Source: Lachnospiraceae bacterium
GTDB taxonomy: Bacteria; Bacillota; Clostridia; Lachnospirales; Lachnospiraceae
NCBI GenBank assembly: GCA_029225065.1
Contig: JAQXVT010000037.1
Location: 62,001-126,000 of the forward strand
Reading direction: 5' to 3'
Length of the DNA stretch: 64,000 nt
Positions within the stretch are counted from its first letter, which is position 1. Each line of letters starts with the position of its first letter. A program made the position numbers and the translations under genes. Positions 54,023 to 62,094 of this stretch are shown here, one piece after another. A model generated the notes under the pieces. It was not told the origin of the DNA and did no database searches. It saw nothing but the letters and a program-made list of their open reading frames with translations.

Positions 54023-54025
54023 TAT

Positions 54026-54157
54026 TGTTCAGAGCCAAGAAAAAATTCATAAAACAAGCGTAAAATGCTTATATTTTATGCTTGTTTTTGAAATTTTATT
54101 TGTTGGATATACTGCACCGACGAAATGCGCAGCATTTTAGAGATTGGCTCCGGACAG
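54026..54157. repeat. MITE-like element, short diverged copy
   Basis: TGTTCAGAGCCAA (54026-54038) and TTGGCTCCGGACAG (54144-54157) are the inverted ends, with 2 mismatches relative to the 3075-3274 copy. The AT hairpin and the CGACGAAATGCGCAGCATTT block are kept, but the AGCGGAT-type module is missing, making it 132 bp. Confidence 0.6.
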
Positions 54158-54190
54158 AAACAAAAGATACCGGAAAACAGAAAAAATCGA

Positions 54191-54219
54191 TTGACAATCG
54201 GATACGAAGTCTATATACT
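54191..54219 (+). promoter_or_regulatory. ssrA promoter
   Basis: Consensus TTGACA (54191-54196), a 17-base spacer and TATACT (54214-54219), about 50 bases before the mature tmRNA 5' end. A precursor 5' leader is therefore expected. Confidence 0.8.
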
Positions 54220-54270
54220 GAAAAACAGGCGAAAGAACCGGGAGCAAAATTTGCTCTGTCAGGTCCCCGG

Positions 54271-54607
54271 GGGCTAGTAAAGGTTTCGACGGGGGTTATG
54301 AAGCTGGAGAAGCTATCCGCAGGTTGATGCGTCAAATCACAAATTAAAATTAAACGCTGAAGATAATTTAGCATACGCTGCCTAATGGCAGCTGTCTGAC
54401 ACAGAGCACCTGCACTTTGTGACCCAGGCATCGACGATGCAGGAAACGACATATGTTAAGCTTTGCGCATATGGGCGTATTATGAAGCTACTGAAAGCAG
54501 AAGGCTGTCTGTTGTCGCCTGCCGGAGGGAATGTCAAATAACCGACTATGATAGTAGAAGGACAGTGGACTGGCTTTCGGACACGGGTTCGACTCCCGTC
54601 TAGTCCA
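54271..54607 (+). ncRNA. ssrA: Transfer-messenger RNA (tmRNA)
   Basis: The 5' end GGGCTAG (54271-54277) pairs with CTAGTCC (54600-54606), giving a 7-bp acceptor stem with A as discriminator; CCA is not encoded. The D-like TTTCGACGGGG and the T-arm ACGGGTTCGACTCCCGT are clear. The tag frame GCT to GCC (54356-54382) followed by TAA encodes AEDNLAYAA; a one-codon-earlier resume (Asn) is possible. tmRNA rescues stalled ribosomes and tags the nascent protein for proteolysis. Length about 337 bases, single-piece form. The promoter precedes it and smpB lies upstream. Confidence 0.95.
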
Positions 54608-54609
54608 AT

Positions 54610-54655
54610 ATCATAAGGAGGGACCCACTCGCAGAGTGGGAGGATCCCTTATGAT
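54610..54655 (+). repeat. CATAAGG hairpin repeat directly after ssrA
   Basis: ATCATAAGG (54610-54618) pairs with CCTTATGAT (54647-54655), with inner CCCACTC/GAGTGGG. It begins 3 bases after the tmRNA discriminator, so it may define the primary 3' end or its processing. The following GCAGACGC/GCGTCTGC stem (about 54658-54700) is another structured element. Confidence 0.7.
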
Positions 54656-54717
54656 TTGCAGACGCGAACGAACGCAGTTCGTTTTTCAAATGCGTCTGCT
54701 CCCGTAATGTATATTTT

Positions 54718-54768
54718 ACGTAAAAACAGTGGCATTGTATATGATGCAATATACGGTGCCGTTATTTT
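54718..54768 (+). terminator. Imperfect terminator-like hairpin after ssrA
   Basis: GTATA/TATAC, GGCA/TGCC and AAC/GTT arms around TGATGCAA form an imperfect stem, followed by ATTTTTTG. It may end the ssrA transcript. Confidence 0.45.
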
Positions 54769-54813
54769 TTGCGCGGTTGCGCAGTTTTTTCGCGCGGCCC
54801 AAACCAGATAATT

Positions 54814-54916
54814 CTTCCGGGAAGCGTATAAGACCGGCCGTTTCCCGGAATGATTATAAAAATGTACTCTCGGAGTCTTTCCTGCACTTGATTTTGTGAG
54901 AAGATTTCGAGAGTAC
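54814..54916 (+). promoter_or_regulatory. Structured leader of the purine permease, two tandem hairpins
   Basis: TTCCGGGAA (54814-54822) pairs with TTCCCGGAA (54841-54849). GTACTCTCG (54863-54871) pairs with CGAGAGTAC (54908-54916), a perfect 9-bp stem closing a 36-base loop. The permease starts 28 bases later behind GGGAGG. It lacks the conserved loop sequences of the guanine/adenine riboswitch, so I call it only a structured leader. Confidence 0.5.
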
Positions 54917-54944
54917 ATAAGAACCACAAGGGAGGAAAATCAAG

Positions 54945-56330
54945 ATGAGTCTTGAAAAATTTTTTCATCTGAAAGAGAATCACACAGATGCAAAAACAGA
55001 GATCATGGCAGGAATCACGTCGTTTATGACGATGGCGTATATTCTTGCAGTAAATCCGAATATTCTGGCTGCAGCCGGAATGGATCACGGTGCGGTATTT
55101 ACCGCGACGGCAGTGGCTGCATTTATCGGTACCCTCTGCATGGCATTGTTTGCAAACTATCCGTTTGCACTGGCTCCGGGCATGGGATTAAACGCATACT
55201 TTGCGTATACCGTTGTGCTTGGCATGGGATATTCCTGGCAGATAGCACTTGCGGCTGTATTGGCAGAGGGCATCATTTTTATCCTGCTCTCACTTTTTAA
55301 CGTGCGTGAGGCAATCTTCAATGCGATTCCGTTCAATCTGAAGAAGGCAGTCAGCGTCGGTATCGGACTTTTTATTACATTCATCGGTCTGCAGAATGCA
55401 AAAATCGTCATCGGAAGCTCGACACTGTTAAGCCTGTTTTCTCTGGACGGCTATAATGCAACCTTGACAGGCGACGTACAGGCGACCTGGAATGACGCCG
55501 GCATCACCGTGCTTCTGGCGATTATCGGCGTTATTATTACCGCAATTCTGGTAGCAAAAAATGTAAAGGGAAATATTCTCTGGGGCATCCTGATTACCTG
55601 GCTGCTCGGCATTATCTGCCAGCTGACCGGAGTATACGTACCGAGTGCAGAGCTTGGCTTCTACAGCCTGCTTCCGGATTTCTCCTCAGGAATTTCGATC
55701 CCGAGCATCGCACCGATCTTTGCAAAATTCAGTCTGCAGCGTATTTCTGTTCTGGAATTTATCGTCATCGTGTTCGCATTCTTGTTCGTCGATATTTTTG
55801 ATACACTGGGAACGCTGATCGGTGTGGCATCCAAGGCAGATATGCTGGATAAGGACGGAAAGCTTCCGCGAATCAAGGGTGCGCTGATGGCAGATGCGAT
55901 CGGTACGACAGCAGGTGCAGTGCTTGGTACTTCTACCGTTACGACCTTTGTTGAGAGTGCTTCAGGAGTAACGGAGGGCGGCCGCACCGGTCTGACATCT
56001 CTGACGACCGGTATCCTTTTCCTGCTCTCTTTGTTCCTGTCCCCGATCTTCCTGGCAATCCCGTCATTCGCGACGGCTCCGGCACTGATTATCGTGGGCT
56101 TCTACATGCTGGGTGCAGTGACTGAGATCGACTTTAAGGACGCGGCAGAGGGCATTCCGGCATTTATCTGCATTATCGCAATGCCGTTCTTCTACAGCAT
56201 TTCCGAGGGAATCGCAATGGGCGTTATCTCTTACGTTGTGATCAACCTTGTAACCGGAAAGAAGAAAAAAGTCGGACCGGTGATGGCAGTGCTTGCTGTA
56301 CTGTTTATTCTGAAGTATATTCTGATGTAA
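54945..56330 (+). CDS. Purine (guanine/hypoxanthine or adenine) permease, AzgA-like
   Basis: This 461-residue protein has about 13-14 membrane segments. Family features are the N-terminal HLKENHTDAKTEIMAGITSF, MTMAYILAVNPNIL, APGMGLNAYFAYTV, a FDTLGTLIGVASKADML region, DAIGTTAGAVLGTSTVTTF and the ESASGVTEGGRTGLTSL motif. This is the NCS2 AzgA/PbuG subgroup, proton symporters of nucleobases. Whether the substrate is guanine, hypoxanthine or adenine cannot be read from sequence. Well supported by full length and intact motifs. Confidence 0.93.
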   Translation: MSLEKFFHLKENHTDAKTEIMAGITSFMTMAYILAVNPNILAAAGMDHGAVFTATAVAAFIGTLCMALFANYPFALAPGMGLNAYFAYTVVLGMGYSWQIALAAVLAEGIIFILLSLFNVREAIFNAIPFNLKKAVSVGIGLFITFIGLQNAKIVIGSSTLLSLFSLDGYNATLTGDVQATWNDAGITVLLAIIGVIITAILVAKNVKGNILWGILITWLLGIICQLTGVYVPSAELGFYSLLPDFSSGISIPSIAPIFAKFSLQRISVLEFIVIVFAFLFVDIFDTLGTLIGVASKADMLDKDGKLPRIKGALMADAIGTTAGAVLGTSTVTTFVESASGVTEGGRTGLTSLTTGILFLLSLFLSPIFLAIPSFATAPALIIVGFYMLGAVTEIDFKDAAEGIPAFICIIAMPFFYSISEGIAMGVISYVVINLVTGKKKKVGPVMAVLAVLFILKYILM

Positions 56331-56410
56331 CTGTGGCTGTGAAGAGAGAAGCAACGCGTTGAATTCGCTATATCATAAGCTGCGAAAGTGATTGTAAATA
56401 TGGAATTGCG

Positions 56411-56463
56411 AAAGGATCGTTTTTTCTGGCAGTTTGGGCCGGAAAAAGGCGGTCCTTTTTTTA
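56411..56463 (+). terminator. Terminator after the purine permease
   Basis: AAAGGATCG (56411-56419) pairs with CGGTCCTTT, with an inner TTTTTTC/GAAAAA region, then TTTTTT. Confidence 0.75.
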
Positions 56464-56612
56464 CCGGGTCAAGCAAGTCCCCTGCGAGGTTGCGCGGAGC
56501 AATAAGCAGTGGGTAGGGACTTGCTTGTATCATAAGTGAGATAAACTCACTCATGATGGTGGTTATGAGCAAGTAGCGAAGCGGATTGCGAATATCCGCT
56601 TTGACAGCGCTC
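56462..56612. repeat. Composite intergenic repeat, three modules
   Basis: Module 1 (56462-56527): CAAGCAAGTCCC pairs with GGGACTTGCTTG. Module 2 (56529-56557): ATCATAAGTGAG pairs with CTCACTCATGAT (one mismatch). Module 3 (about 56562-56612): TTATGAGCAAGTAGCGA then AGCGGAT/ATCCGCT (56580-56600). All three recur separately elsewhere in the window. Confidence 0.75.
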
Positions 56613-56712
56613 GGCAGAGCCGGAAAAGGGCTGGACAGAGAAGAAGGAGAATGATAGAATAGCGGTTGATGTAAAGCCTGCGGAAATACAAAAGTGAAAG
56701 AGGGGAATCTTC

Positions 56713-57399
56713 ATGAAAACGGAGAAAAAAACAAAACATTTCCGCCTGACTTCTCAGGAACATTATTCGGAGGCGTTCTGCACGAGCGCGTTTCTTGCGA
56801 TCTCAGGAGGCTTTCAGGATGCCTATACGTATAACTGCAGAGATGGCGTTTTCTCAAATGCGCAGACGGGAAATATCGTGCTGATGAGCCAGCATCTGAT
56901 GCAGGGGGAGTGGGGCAAGTGCCTGCACTATCTTGTACCGGTAATCGCATTTGCGCTTGGCGTCTTGATTTCCGAGCAGATTCAGCATCGTTACAAGTAT
57001 GCAAAAAAACTGCACTGGAGACAGGGAATTCTGCTTGCGGAGATCGCGATCTTATTTGCGGTCGGCTTCATTCCGTCCTCCTTTAACATGGCAGCGACCG
57101 TGCTCGTTTCGCTGGCCTGTGCGATGCAGGTACAGACATTCCGAAAGGTTGGAGGTTATTCTTATGCAAGTACGATGTGCATCGGAAACCTGCGCGGTGG
57201 CACGGAGGCGCTGTCCGTGTATTTGAGAGAACATAAAAAAGGACAGCTGCGGCAGGCTGCGTACTATTTTGGTGTAATTTTTCTGTTTGCAGTTGGAGCG
57301 GGTATCGGCGGCATTCTGTCTGTAAATTATGGAATTCGTGTGATCTGGGTTTCCTGTGTGCTGCTGCTTGTAAGCTTTGGTCTGATGGCGCTGGAATGA
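56713..57399 (+). CDS. DUF1275 (YoaK-like) membrane protein
   Basis: This 228-residue protein has about six membrane segments and the DUF1275 pattern: FLAISGGFQDAYTYNCRDGV, FSNAQTGNIVLMSQHL, a positively charged cytoplasmic loop (HRYKYAKKLHWRQG), LACAMQVQTFRKV, and the YASTMCIGNLRGGTEAL stretch. The function of the family is unknown to me. It has a GGGAATC site that is only moderate for ribosome binding. It lies alone between two intergenic repeats. Confidence 0.85.
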   Translation: MKTEKKTKHFRLTSQEHYSEAFCTSAFLAISGGFQDAYTYNCRDGVFSNAQTGNIVLMSQHLMQGEWGKCLHYLVPVIAFALGVLISEQIQHRYKYAKKLHWRQGILLAEIAILFAVGFIPSSFNMAATVLVSLACAMQVQTFRKVGGYSYASTMCIGNLRGGTEALSVYLREHKKGQLRQAAYYFGVIFLFAVGAGIGGILSVNYGIRVIWVSCVLLLVSFGLMALE

Positions 57400-57406
57400 T
57401 TTTTTA

Positions 57407-57466
57407 ACCGAGTCAAGCAAGTTCCCTGCGAGGTTGCGAGGAGCGATAAGCAGTGTGGGACTTGTG
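57407..57466. repeat. CAAGCAAG repeat, second direct copy
   Basis: This copy runs from ACCGAGTCAAGCAAGTTCCC to GGGACTTG and differs from the 56462 copy at a handful of positions. It lies directly after the DUF1275 stop, so these two copies flank that gene in the same orientation. An AGCGGAT-like module (AGCGGATTGCGATATCTGCT, 57559-57578) follows before the regulator. Confidence 0.75.
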
Positions 57467-57607
57467 AAAATATTAAGTGCGGAATACAGGGAAATACCGC
57501 ATAAAAGACACAAAATGGACAAAAAAACAGGGTATGATAAAGGCAGAAAGCGAGAAAACAGCGGATTGCGATATCTGCTTTGATGAAAATGAGCGGAGGA
57601 AATGAGT

Positions 57608-58288
57608 ATGGAACGACTGAAGATTCTTGTGGTAGACGATGAGAGCAGAATGCGCAAGCTGGTGCGCGACTTCCTGGTAAAGAAGGATTTTGAGGTACTG
57701 GAAGCCGGAGACGGAGCAGAGGCGGTGGATGTTTTTTTTGACACAAAGGACATCGCGCTGGTGATTCTGGACGTGATGATGCCGAAGATGGACGGCTGGC
57801 AGGTATGCCGCGAGATCCGTGCCTACTCTAAGGTGCCGATTATTATGCTGACTGCAAAGAGTGATGAGCGGGACGAGTTGCTCGGCTTTGAACTTGGTGT
57901 GGATGAATATATTTCCAAACCGTTCAGCCCGAAGATTCTGGTGGCCCGCGTGGAGGCGATTCTGCGCAGAACAAGTGGACTGGCGACAGATGATGTGCTG
58001 CGGGCAGGCGGAATTGAGATGAATAAGGCAGCACATGAGGTGACGATCGACGGAAAGGCAATCGATTTAAGCTACAAAGAATTTGAGCTTCTGACTTATT
58101 TTATGGAAAATCAGGGTATTGCACTTTCCAGAGAGAAAATTTTAAACAGCGTCTGGAATTACGACTACTTCGGAGATGCGCGCACAATCGATACGCATGT
58201 CAAGAAGCTGCGCAGTAAGCTTGGAGACAAAGGCGATTACATTAAGACGATCTGGGGCATGGGCTATAAATTCGAAGTGGAAGGATGA
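57608..58288 (+). CDS. OmpR-family response regulator
   Basis: This 226-residue protein is read from ATG 57608, with GGAGG 8 bases upstream; an earlier in-frame ATG (57602) is too close to that site. The receiver domain (1-120) has the acidic pocket D10, D11, the phospho-acceptor D55 (LVILDVMMPKMDGW) and K104 (ISKPFSP). The C-terminal winged helix (about 130-225) ends in RTIDTHVKKLRSKLG and IWGMGYKFE. It pairs with the adjacent kinase, 6 bases downstream. Targets are unknown. Confidence 0.94.
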   Translation: MERLKILVVDDESRMRKLVRDFLVKKDFEVLEAGDGAEAVDVFFDTKDIALVILDVMMPKMDGWQVCREIRAYSKVPIIMLTAKSDERDELLGFELGVDEYISKPFSPKILVARVEAILRRTSGLATDDVLRAGGIEMNKAAHEVTIDGKAIDLSYKEFELLTYFMENQGIALSREKILNSVWNYDYFGDARTIDTHVKKLRSKLGDKGDYIKTIWGMGYKFEVEG

Positions 58289-58294
58289 CAGAAG

Positions 58295-60040
58295 ATGAAT
58301 ATGTCTCTGCGAAGGCAGCTGACTTTGTGCTTTACGGCACTGATTGGTGCGCTGTTTCTGATTAATTACTTTGTTACCTCCTTTTTTCTGGAGAGCTATT
58401 ATTATATGTGCAAGCAGCAGGTGCTTGTGGACGCCTATGATATGCTGAATGAAAATATCACAGATGAGGGCGGTCTGAACGAAGAACCGATGCGGGAACT
58501 GACTACAGTCTGCGTAACGAACGGTATTTCGCTTGTTGTAGTGGATCACAACAACAAGATTCTGCTTCGGACGATGTGGACCGGAAGTGATCTGATCAAC
58601 CTGATGCTTGCAAGACTAAACGGCTATCAGATCGGAGTCGACGAGGGAAATGTACTGGAGCACAACGATTCTTACACAATTCAGCGAAAAGAGGATTCCG
58701 AGGTTGGACTTGAGTACCTCGAGATGTGGGGGAGCCTGGATAAAGACTTCTACTTTATGATGCGCTTCAACGTAGAAGGCGTGGCGGAGAATGTGCGCGT
58801 CTGCTCGGAATTTATCAAATACATCTGTCTTGTCGGAATTGTGCTTGCTGTTGTGATTGTATGGCTGATCTCACGGCGTGTTACGAAACCTCTTCATGAG
58901 TTGACGGAGCTGTCAAAACGGATGGCAGAGCTTGACTTCGATGTGAAGTATACGAGTGGCGGAAGCAATGAGATCGGGCAGCTTGGGGAGCATTTCAACC
59001 GGATGTCGGAGAATCTGGAAAAGGCATATTCGGAGCTTCTGACAGCGAATAACGAATTGCAGCAGGACATCCAGAAGAAACAGAAGATTGATGACATGCG
59101 AAAAGAGTTCCTCTCAAACGTTTCCCATGAGCTTAAGACGCCGATTGCGTTGATTCAGGGCTATGCAGAAGGTCTTGCTGAGTGCATTAATGACGATGCA
59201 GAGAGCCGTGACTTTTACTGTGAGGTCATCATGGATGAGGCATCTAAAATGAATACGATGGTTCAGAAGCTGCTGACTTTAAATCAGCTGGAATTTGGTA
59301 ATGACAAGATTGTGATGGAGCGGTTTGATCTTGCGATGCTTTTGAAAAACAAGATTCAGTCGATCTCGATTCTGGCACAGCAGAAAGAAGCGGAAATTTC
59401 TTACAGAGGAAGAGACTGTGTATATGCGTGGGGAGACGAATTTAAGATCGAAGAGGTCATCACGAATTATCTGAGCAATGCGCTGAATCACGTAAGTGGA
59501 GCGAAAAAGATCGAGGTGCGCGTGGAGCAGGACGGAGAGCAGGTGCGCGTATCGGTATTCAATACCGGAGAGCAGATTCCGGAAGCAGATATCGGACAGA
59601 TCTGGGATAAATTTTATAAGGTGGATAAGGCGAGAACCCGTGAATACGGCGGAAGCGGCGTTGGATTGTCTATTGTAAAGGCAATCATGGAATCATTGAA
59701 TCAGAAATACGGCGTGGAAAACCGTCCGGACGGCGTGGAGTTCTGGTTTACGTTAAAGAGCGGAAGTACGCAGAAAGAAGAAAATGAGGAATGCATTTCT
59801 GATACTTCAAATGGCAGTGCAAAAAAGGAAAAAAATGAGATCTGTGATGGCGTATGGCGGAAGGTAGAGCCGAGTGAAGCGCAGGAAAACAGGTCACAGA
59901 AGCATGTGTCAGAAGAGGCGGCGATGAAATCGGGAAAAACGGAAGATTCTGAAGAAGCGGAAGTGAACCAAGGCGGATCGCAGAGTTCTGAGGATACAGT
60001 GTCAGAGGCCGAAAATGCGGAAGAGCAGGACAGCGAATAA
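58295..60040 (+). CDS. Membrane sensor histidine kinase with long acidic tail
   Basis: This 581-residue kinase has two membrane segments (about 11-31 and 174-193) around a 140-residue outside sensor domain. HAMP (194-247) and a coiled linker follow, then the HisKA box with H278 (FLSNVSHELKTPIALIQGY). The ATPase domain has the N box (NYLSNALNH), DKFYKVDKA and GGSGVGLSIVKAIM. After about residue 485 comes a roughly 95-residue low-complexity Glu/Ser/Lys tail, which is unusual for kinases. The signal sensed is unknown. Confidence 0.93.
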   Translation: MNMSLRRQLTLCFTALIGALFLINYFVTSFFLESYYYMCKQQVLVDAYDMLNENITDEGGLNEEPMRELTTVCVTNGISLVVVDHNNKILLRTMWTGSDLINLMLARLNGYQIGVDEGNVLEHNDSYTIQRKEDSEVGLEYLEMWGSLDKDFYFMMRFNVEGVAENVRVCSEFIKYICLVGIVLAVVIVWLISRRVTKPLHELTELSKRMAELDFDVKYTSGGSNEIGQLGEHFNRMSENLEKAYSELLTANNELQQDIQKKQKIDDMRKEFLSNVSHELKTPIALIQGYAEGLAECINDDAESRDFYCEVIMDEASKMNTMVQKLLTLNQLEFGNDKIVMERFDLAMLLKNKIQSISILAQQKEAEISYRGRDCVYAWGDEFKIEEVITNYLSNALNHVSGAKKIEVRVEQDGEQVRVSVFNTGEQIPEADIGQIWDKFYKVDKARTREYGGSGVGLSIVKAIMESLNQKYGVENRPDGVEFWFTLKSGSTQKEENEECISDTSNGSAKKEKNEICDGVWRKVEPSEAQENRSQKHVSEEAAMKSGKTEDSEEAEVNQGGSQSSEDTVSEAENAEEQDSE

Positions 60041-60081
60041 AGGCTGCCAAAAGAAAAGAAGAGAAAAAAGGACAGAAGAAA

Positions 60082-61335
60082 ATGAGCAAAGTAATCGTAA
60101 TCGGAGGCGGCGCAGCCGGCATGATGGCGGCCATCTCGGCAGCAGAGGACGGACATCACGTCACCTTGCTGGAAAAAAATGAGAAGCTTGGGAAAAAAAT
60201 TTATATTACCGGAAAGGGCCGCTGCAACCTGACGAACAACTGCGAGGTGGAAGACCTGCTGCAGGCGACGTGCGTCAATCGAAAATTTCTGTACAGCGCG
60301 TTTTATGGCTTTACCAGCCAGGATACCATCGAGTTTTTTGAAGATGCCGGGATGAAGACGAAGACGGAGCGCGGCAACCGTGTATTTCCGGTTTCTGACC
60401 ACTCGTCGGATGTCATCCAGGCGCTGAACCGGAAGCTGCGGGAATGCGGCGTGCGCGTCTGCCTGCACACGGAAGCTGCAGGGATTCTGACAAAGGAGAC
60501 TTCCAGTGAGGATGGAGAAAAGGTATGTGTCTGTGGCGTAAAGAAGAAGGATGGCACACATCTTGAGGCAGATGCGGTCGTTGTGGCGACCGGTGGACTG
60601 TCTTACGCATCGACCGGTTCGACGGGGGACGGATACCGCTTTGCGAAAGAGCTGGGGCACAGTGTGACAGAATGCTCTCCGTCCCTGGTGCCGATTGAGA
60701 CGGCGGAGGACTGGGCAGGACGGCTGCAGGGGCTGTCGCTTCGAAATGTGGAGGTGACAATCCTCGATGGAAAGAAAGAACTGTACCGGGAATTTGGAGA
60801 GATGCTCTTTACGCATTACGGCGTGACCGGACCGCTGATTCTGACCGCGAGCAGCGTGATCCAGAAAAAGCTTGCGGCTCATCCGCTTGCGATGCGGATT
60901 AATTTAAAACCGGCGCTGAGTGAAGAACAGCTCGATGCGCGGATTCTGCGTGAATTTGAGGCGGCAAAAAACAAGCAGTTTAAAAATGTGATCGGTGCGC
61001 TGTATCCGGCGAAGCTGATTCCGGTGATCATAGAACTCAGCGAAATTCCGGAGGAGAAGCCGGTGCATGATATCTCAAAGGAAGAGCGGAAGCGCCTGAT
61101 TGAAGTAACGCGTCACTTCCCATTGACGCTGACGAGACTTCGCGGTTATAATGAAGCTGTTGTGACACGCGGAGGCGTCAGCGTAAAGGAGATTGATCCG
61201 GGCACGATGGAATCGAAAAAGATTTCCGGGCTGTATTTTGCCGGTGAAGTGCTCGACCTGGACGCATTGACCGGCGGATTTAATCTGCAGATCGCATGGG
61301 CCACGGGCCATGCGGCCGGGAGAGGAATCCGGTGA
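60082..61335 (+). CDS. HI0933-family FAD-dependent oxidoreductase
   Basis: This 417-residue flavoprotein has an N-terminal FAD-binding GGGAAGMMAAISAAEDG, the family motif KLGKKIYITGKGRCNLTN, FVSDHSSDV-like TERGNRVFPVSDHSSDV, VVVATGGLSYASTGSTGDGY, HYGVTGPLIL and the C-terminal GLYFAGEVLDLDALTGG. The family (HI0933-like, related to YtfP/YhiN) is of unsettled function. It directly precedes cmk and ispH, an arrangement common in Clostridia. Full length. Confidence 0.88.
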   Translation: MSKVIVIGGGAAGMMAAISAAEDGHHVTLLEKNEKLGKKIYITGKGRCNLTNNCEVEDLLQATCVNRKFLYSAFYGFTSQDTIEFFEDAGMKTKTERGNRVFPVSDHSSDVIQALNRKLRECGVRVCLHTEAAGILTKETSSEDGEKVCVCGVKKKDGTHLEADAVVVATGGLSYASTGSTGDGYRFAKELGHSVTECSPSLVPIETAEDWAGRLQGLSLRNVEVTILDGKKELYREFGEMLFTHYGVTGPLILTASSVIQKKLAAHPLAMRINLKPALSEEQLDARILREFEAAKNKQFKNVIGALYPAKLIPVIIELSEIPEEKPVHDISKEERKRLIEVTRHFPLTLTRLRGYNEAVVTRGGVSVKEIDPGTMESKKISGLYFAGEVLDLDALTGGFNLQIAWATGHAAGRGIR

Positions 61336-61424
61336 GCGGATCGCACTAAATAAGAAAACGATAATTCTGCGAGCGGTAAAACAGATGAAGTAACCGCTTT
61401 GCTTAGAAAAAGAGGGAGAAATGT

Positions 61425-62093
61425 ATGAGCTTTAATATTGCAATCGATGGACCGGCGGGGGCCGGAAAAAGTACGATCGCGAAGCTTGCGGCGGAAAAGC
61501 TTTCATTTATTTATGTGGATACGGGAGCAATGTACCGGGCGATTGCGCTCGGACTTCTGCGCAGTCATACCGATATTGCAGATGAAGCGGCGTTGAATGC
61601 AAGACTTGCGGAGATTTCTGTAGAGATCAGCTATGAGGATGGCCTGCAGCAGGTTTACTTAAATGGAGAAAATGTATCCGGTCTGATTCGGACTGAGGAG
61701 GTCAGTGATATGACGAGCCGCAGCTCCGCGATTGCACAGGTACGGGCGAAGCTGACGGATCTGCAAAGAGATCTTGCAGCAAAGGAAAATGTGCTGATGG
61801 ATGGACGCGATATCGGAACGACGATTCTGCCGAATGCGCAGCTGAAGATTTATCTGACCGCCAGCGTACAGGTGCGCGCACTGCGCCGCTACAAAGAGTA
61901 TCTGGCAAAAGGACAGAAAGAGCAGACACTTGCAGAAGTGGAAAAGGATGTAGAAAGCCGTGATTACCGTGACATGCACAGGGATGTATCGCCGCTTTGC
62001 CAGGCAGAGGATGCAGTTTATCTCGATTCATCGGAAATGACGATTGAGCAGGTGGTTGATCGCATTGTGGATCTGGCGAGGGAGCGGATGTGA
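61425..62093 (+). CDS. cmk: Cytidylate kinase
   Basis: This 222-residue enzyme phosphorylates CMP and dCMP with ATP. It shows the P-loop IDGPAGAGKSTIAK, VDTGAMYRA, the MDGRDIGTTILPNA stretch and the late RDYRDMHRDVSPL. The start ATG lies behind GAGGGAG. It ends 1 base before the ispH start, so the cmk-ispH-rpsA group is translated together. Confidence 0.96.
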   Translation: MSFNIAIDGPAGAGKSTIAKLAAEKLSFIYVDTGAMYRAIALGLLRSHTDIADEAALNARLAEISVEISYEDGLQQVYLNGENVSGLIRTEEVSDMTSRSSAIAQVRAKLTDLQRDLAAKENVLMDGRDIGTTILPNAQLKIYLTASVQVRALRRYKEYLAKGQKEQTLAEVEKDVESRDYRDMHRDVSPLCQAEDAVYLDSSEMTIEQVVDRIVDLARERM

Positions 62094-62094
62094 G

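Noticed and set aside
54705..54944. Guanine or adenine riboswitch before the purine permease
   Set aside because: I searched for the conserved three-way junction and loop sequences and did not find them; only the two plain hairpins are reported.
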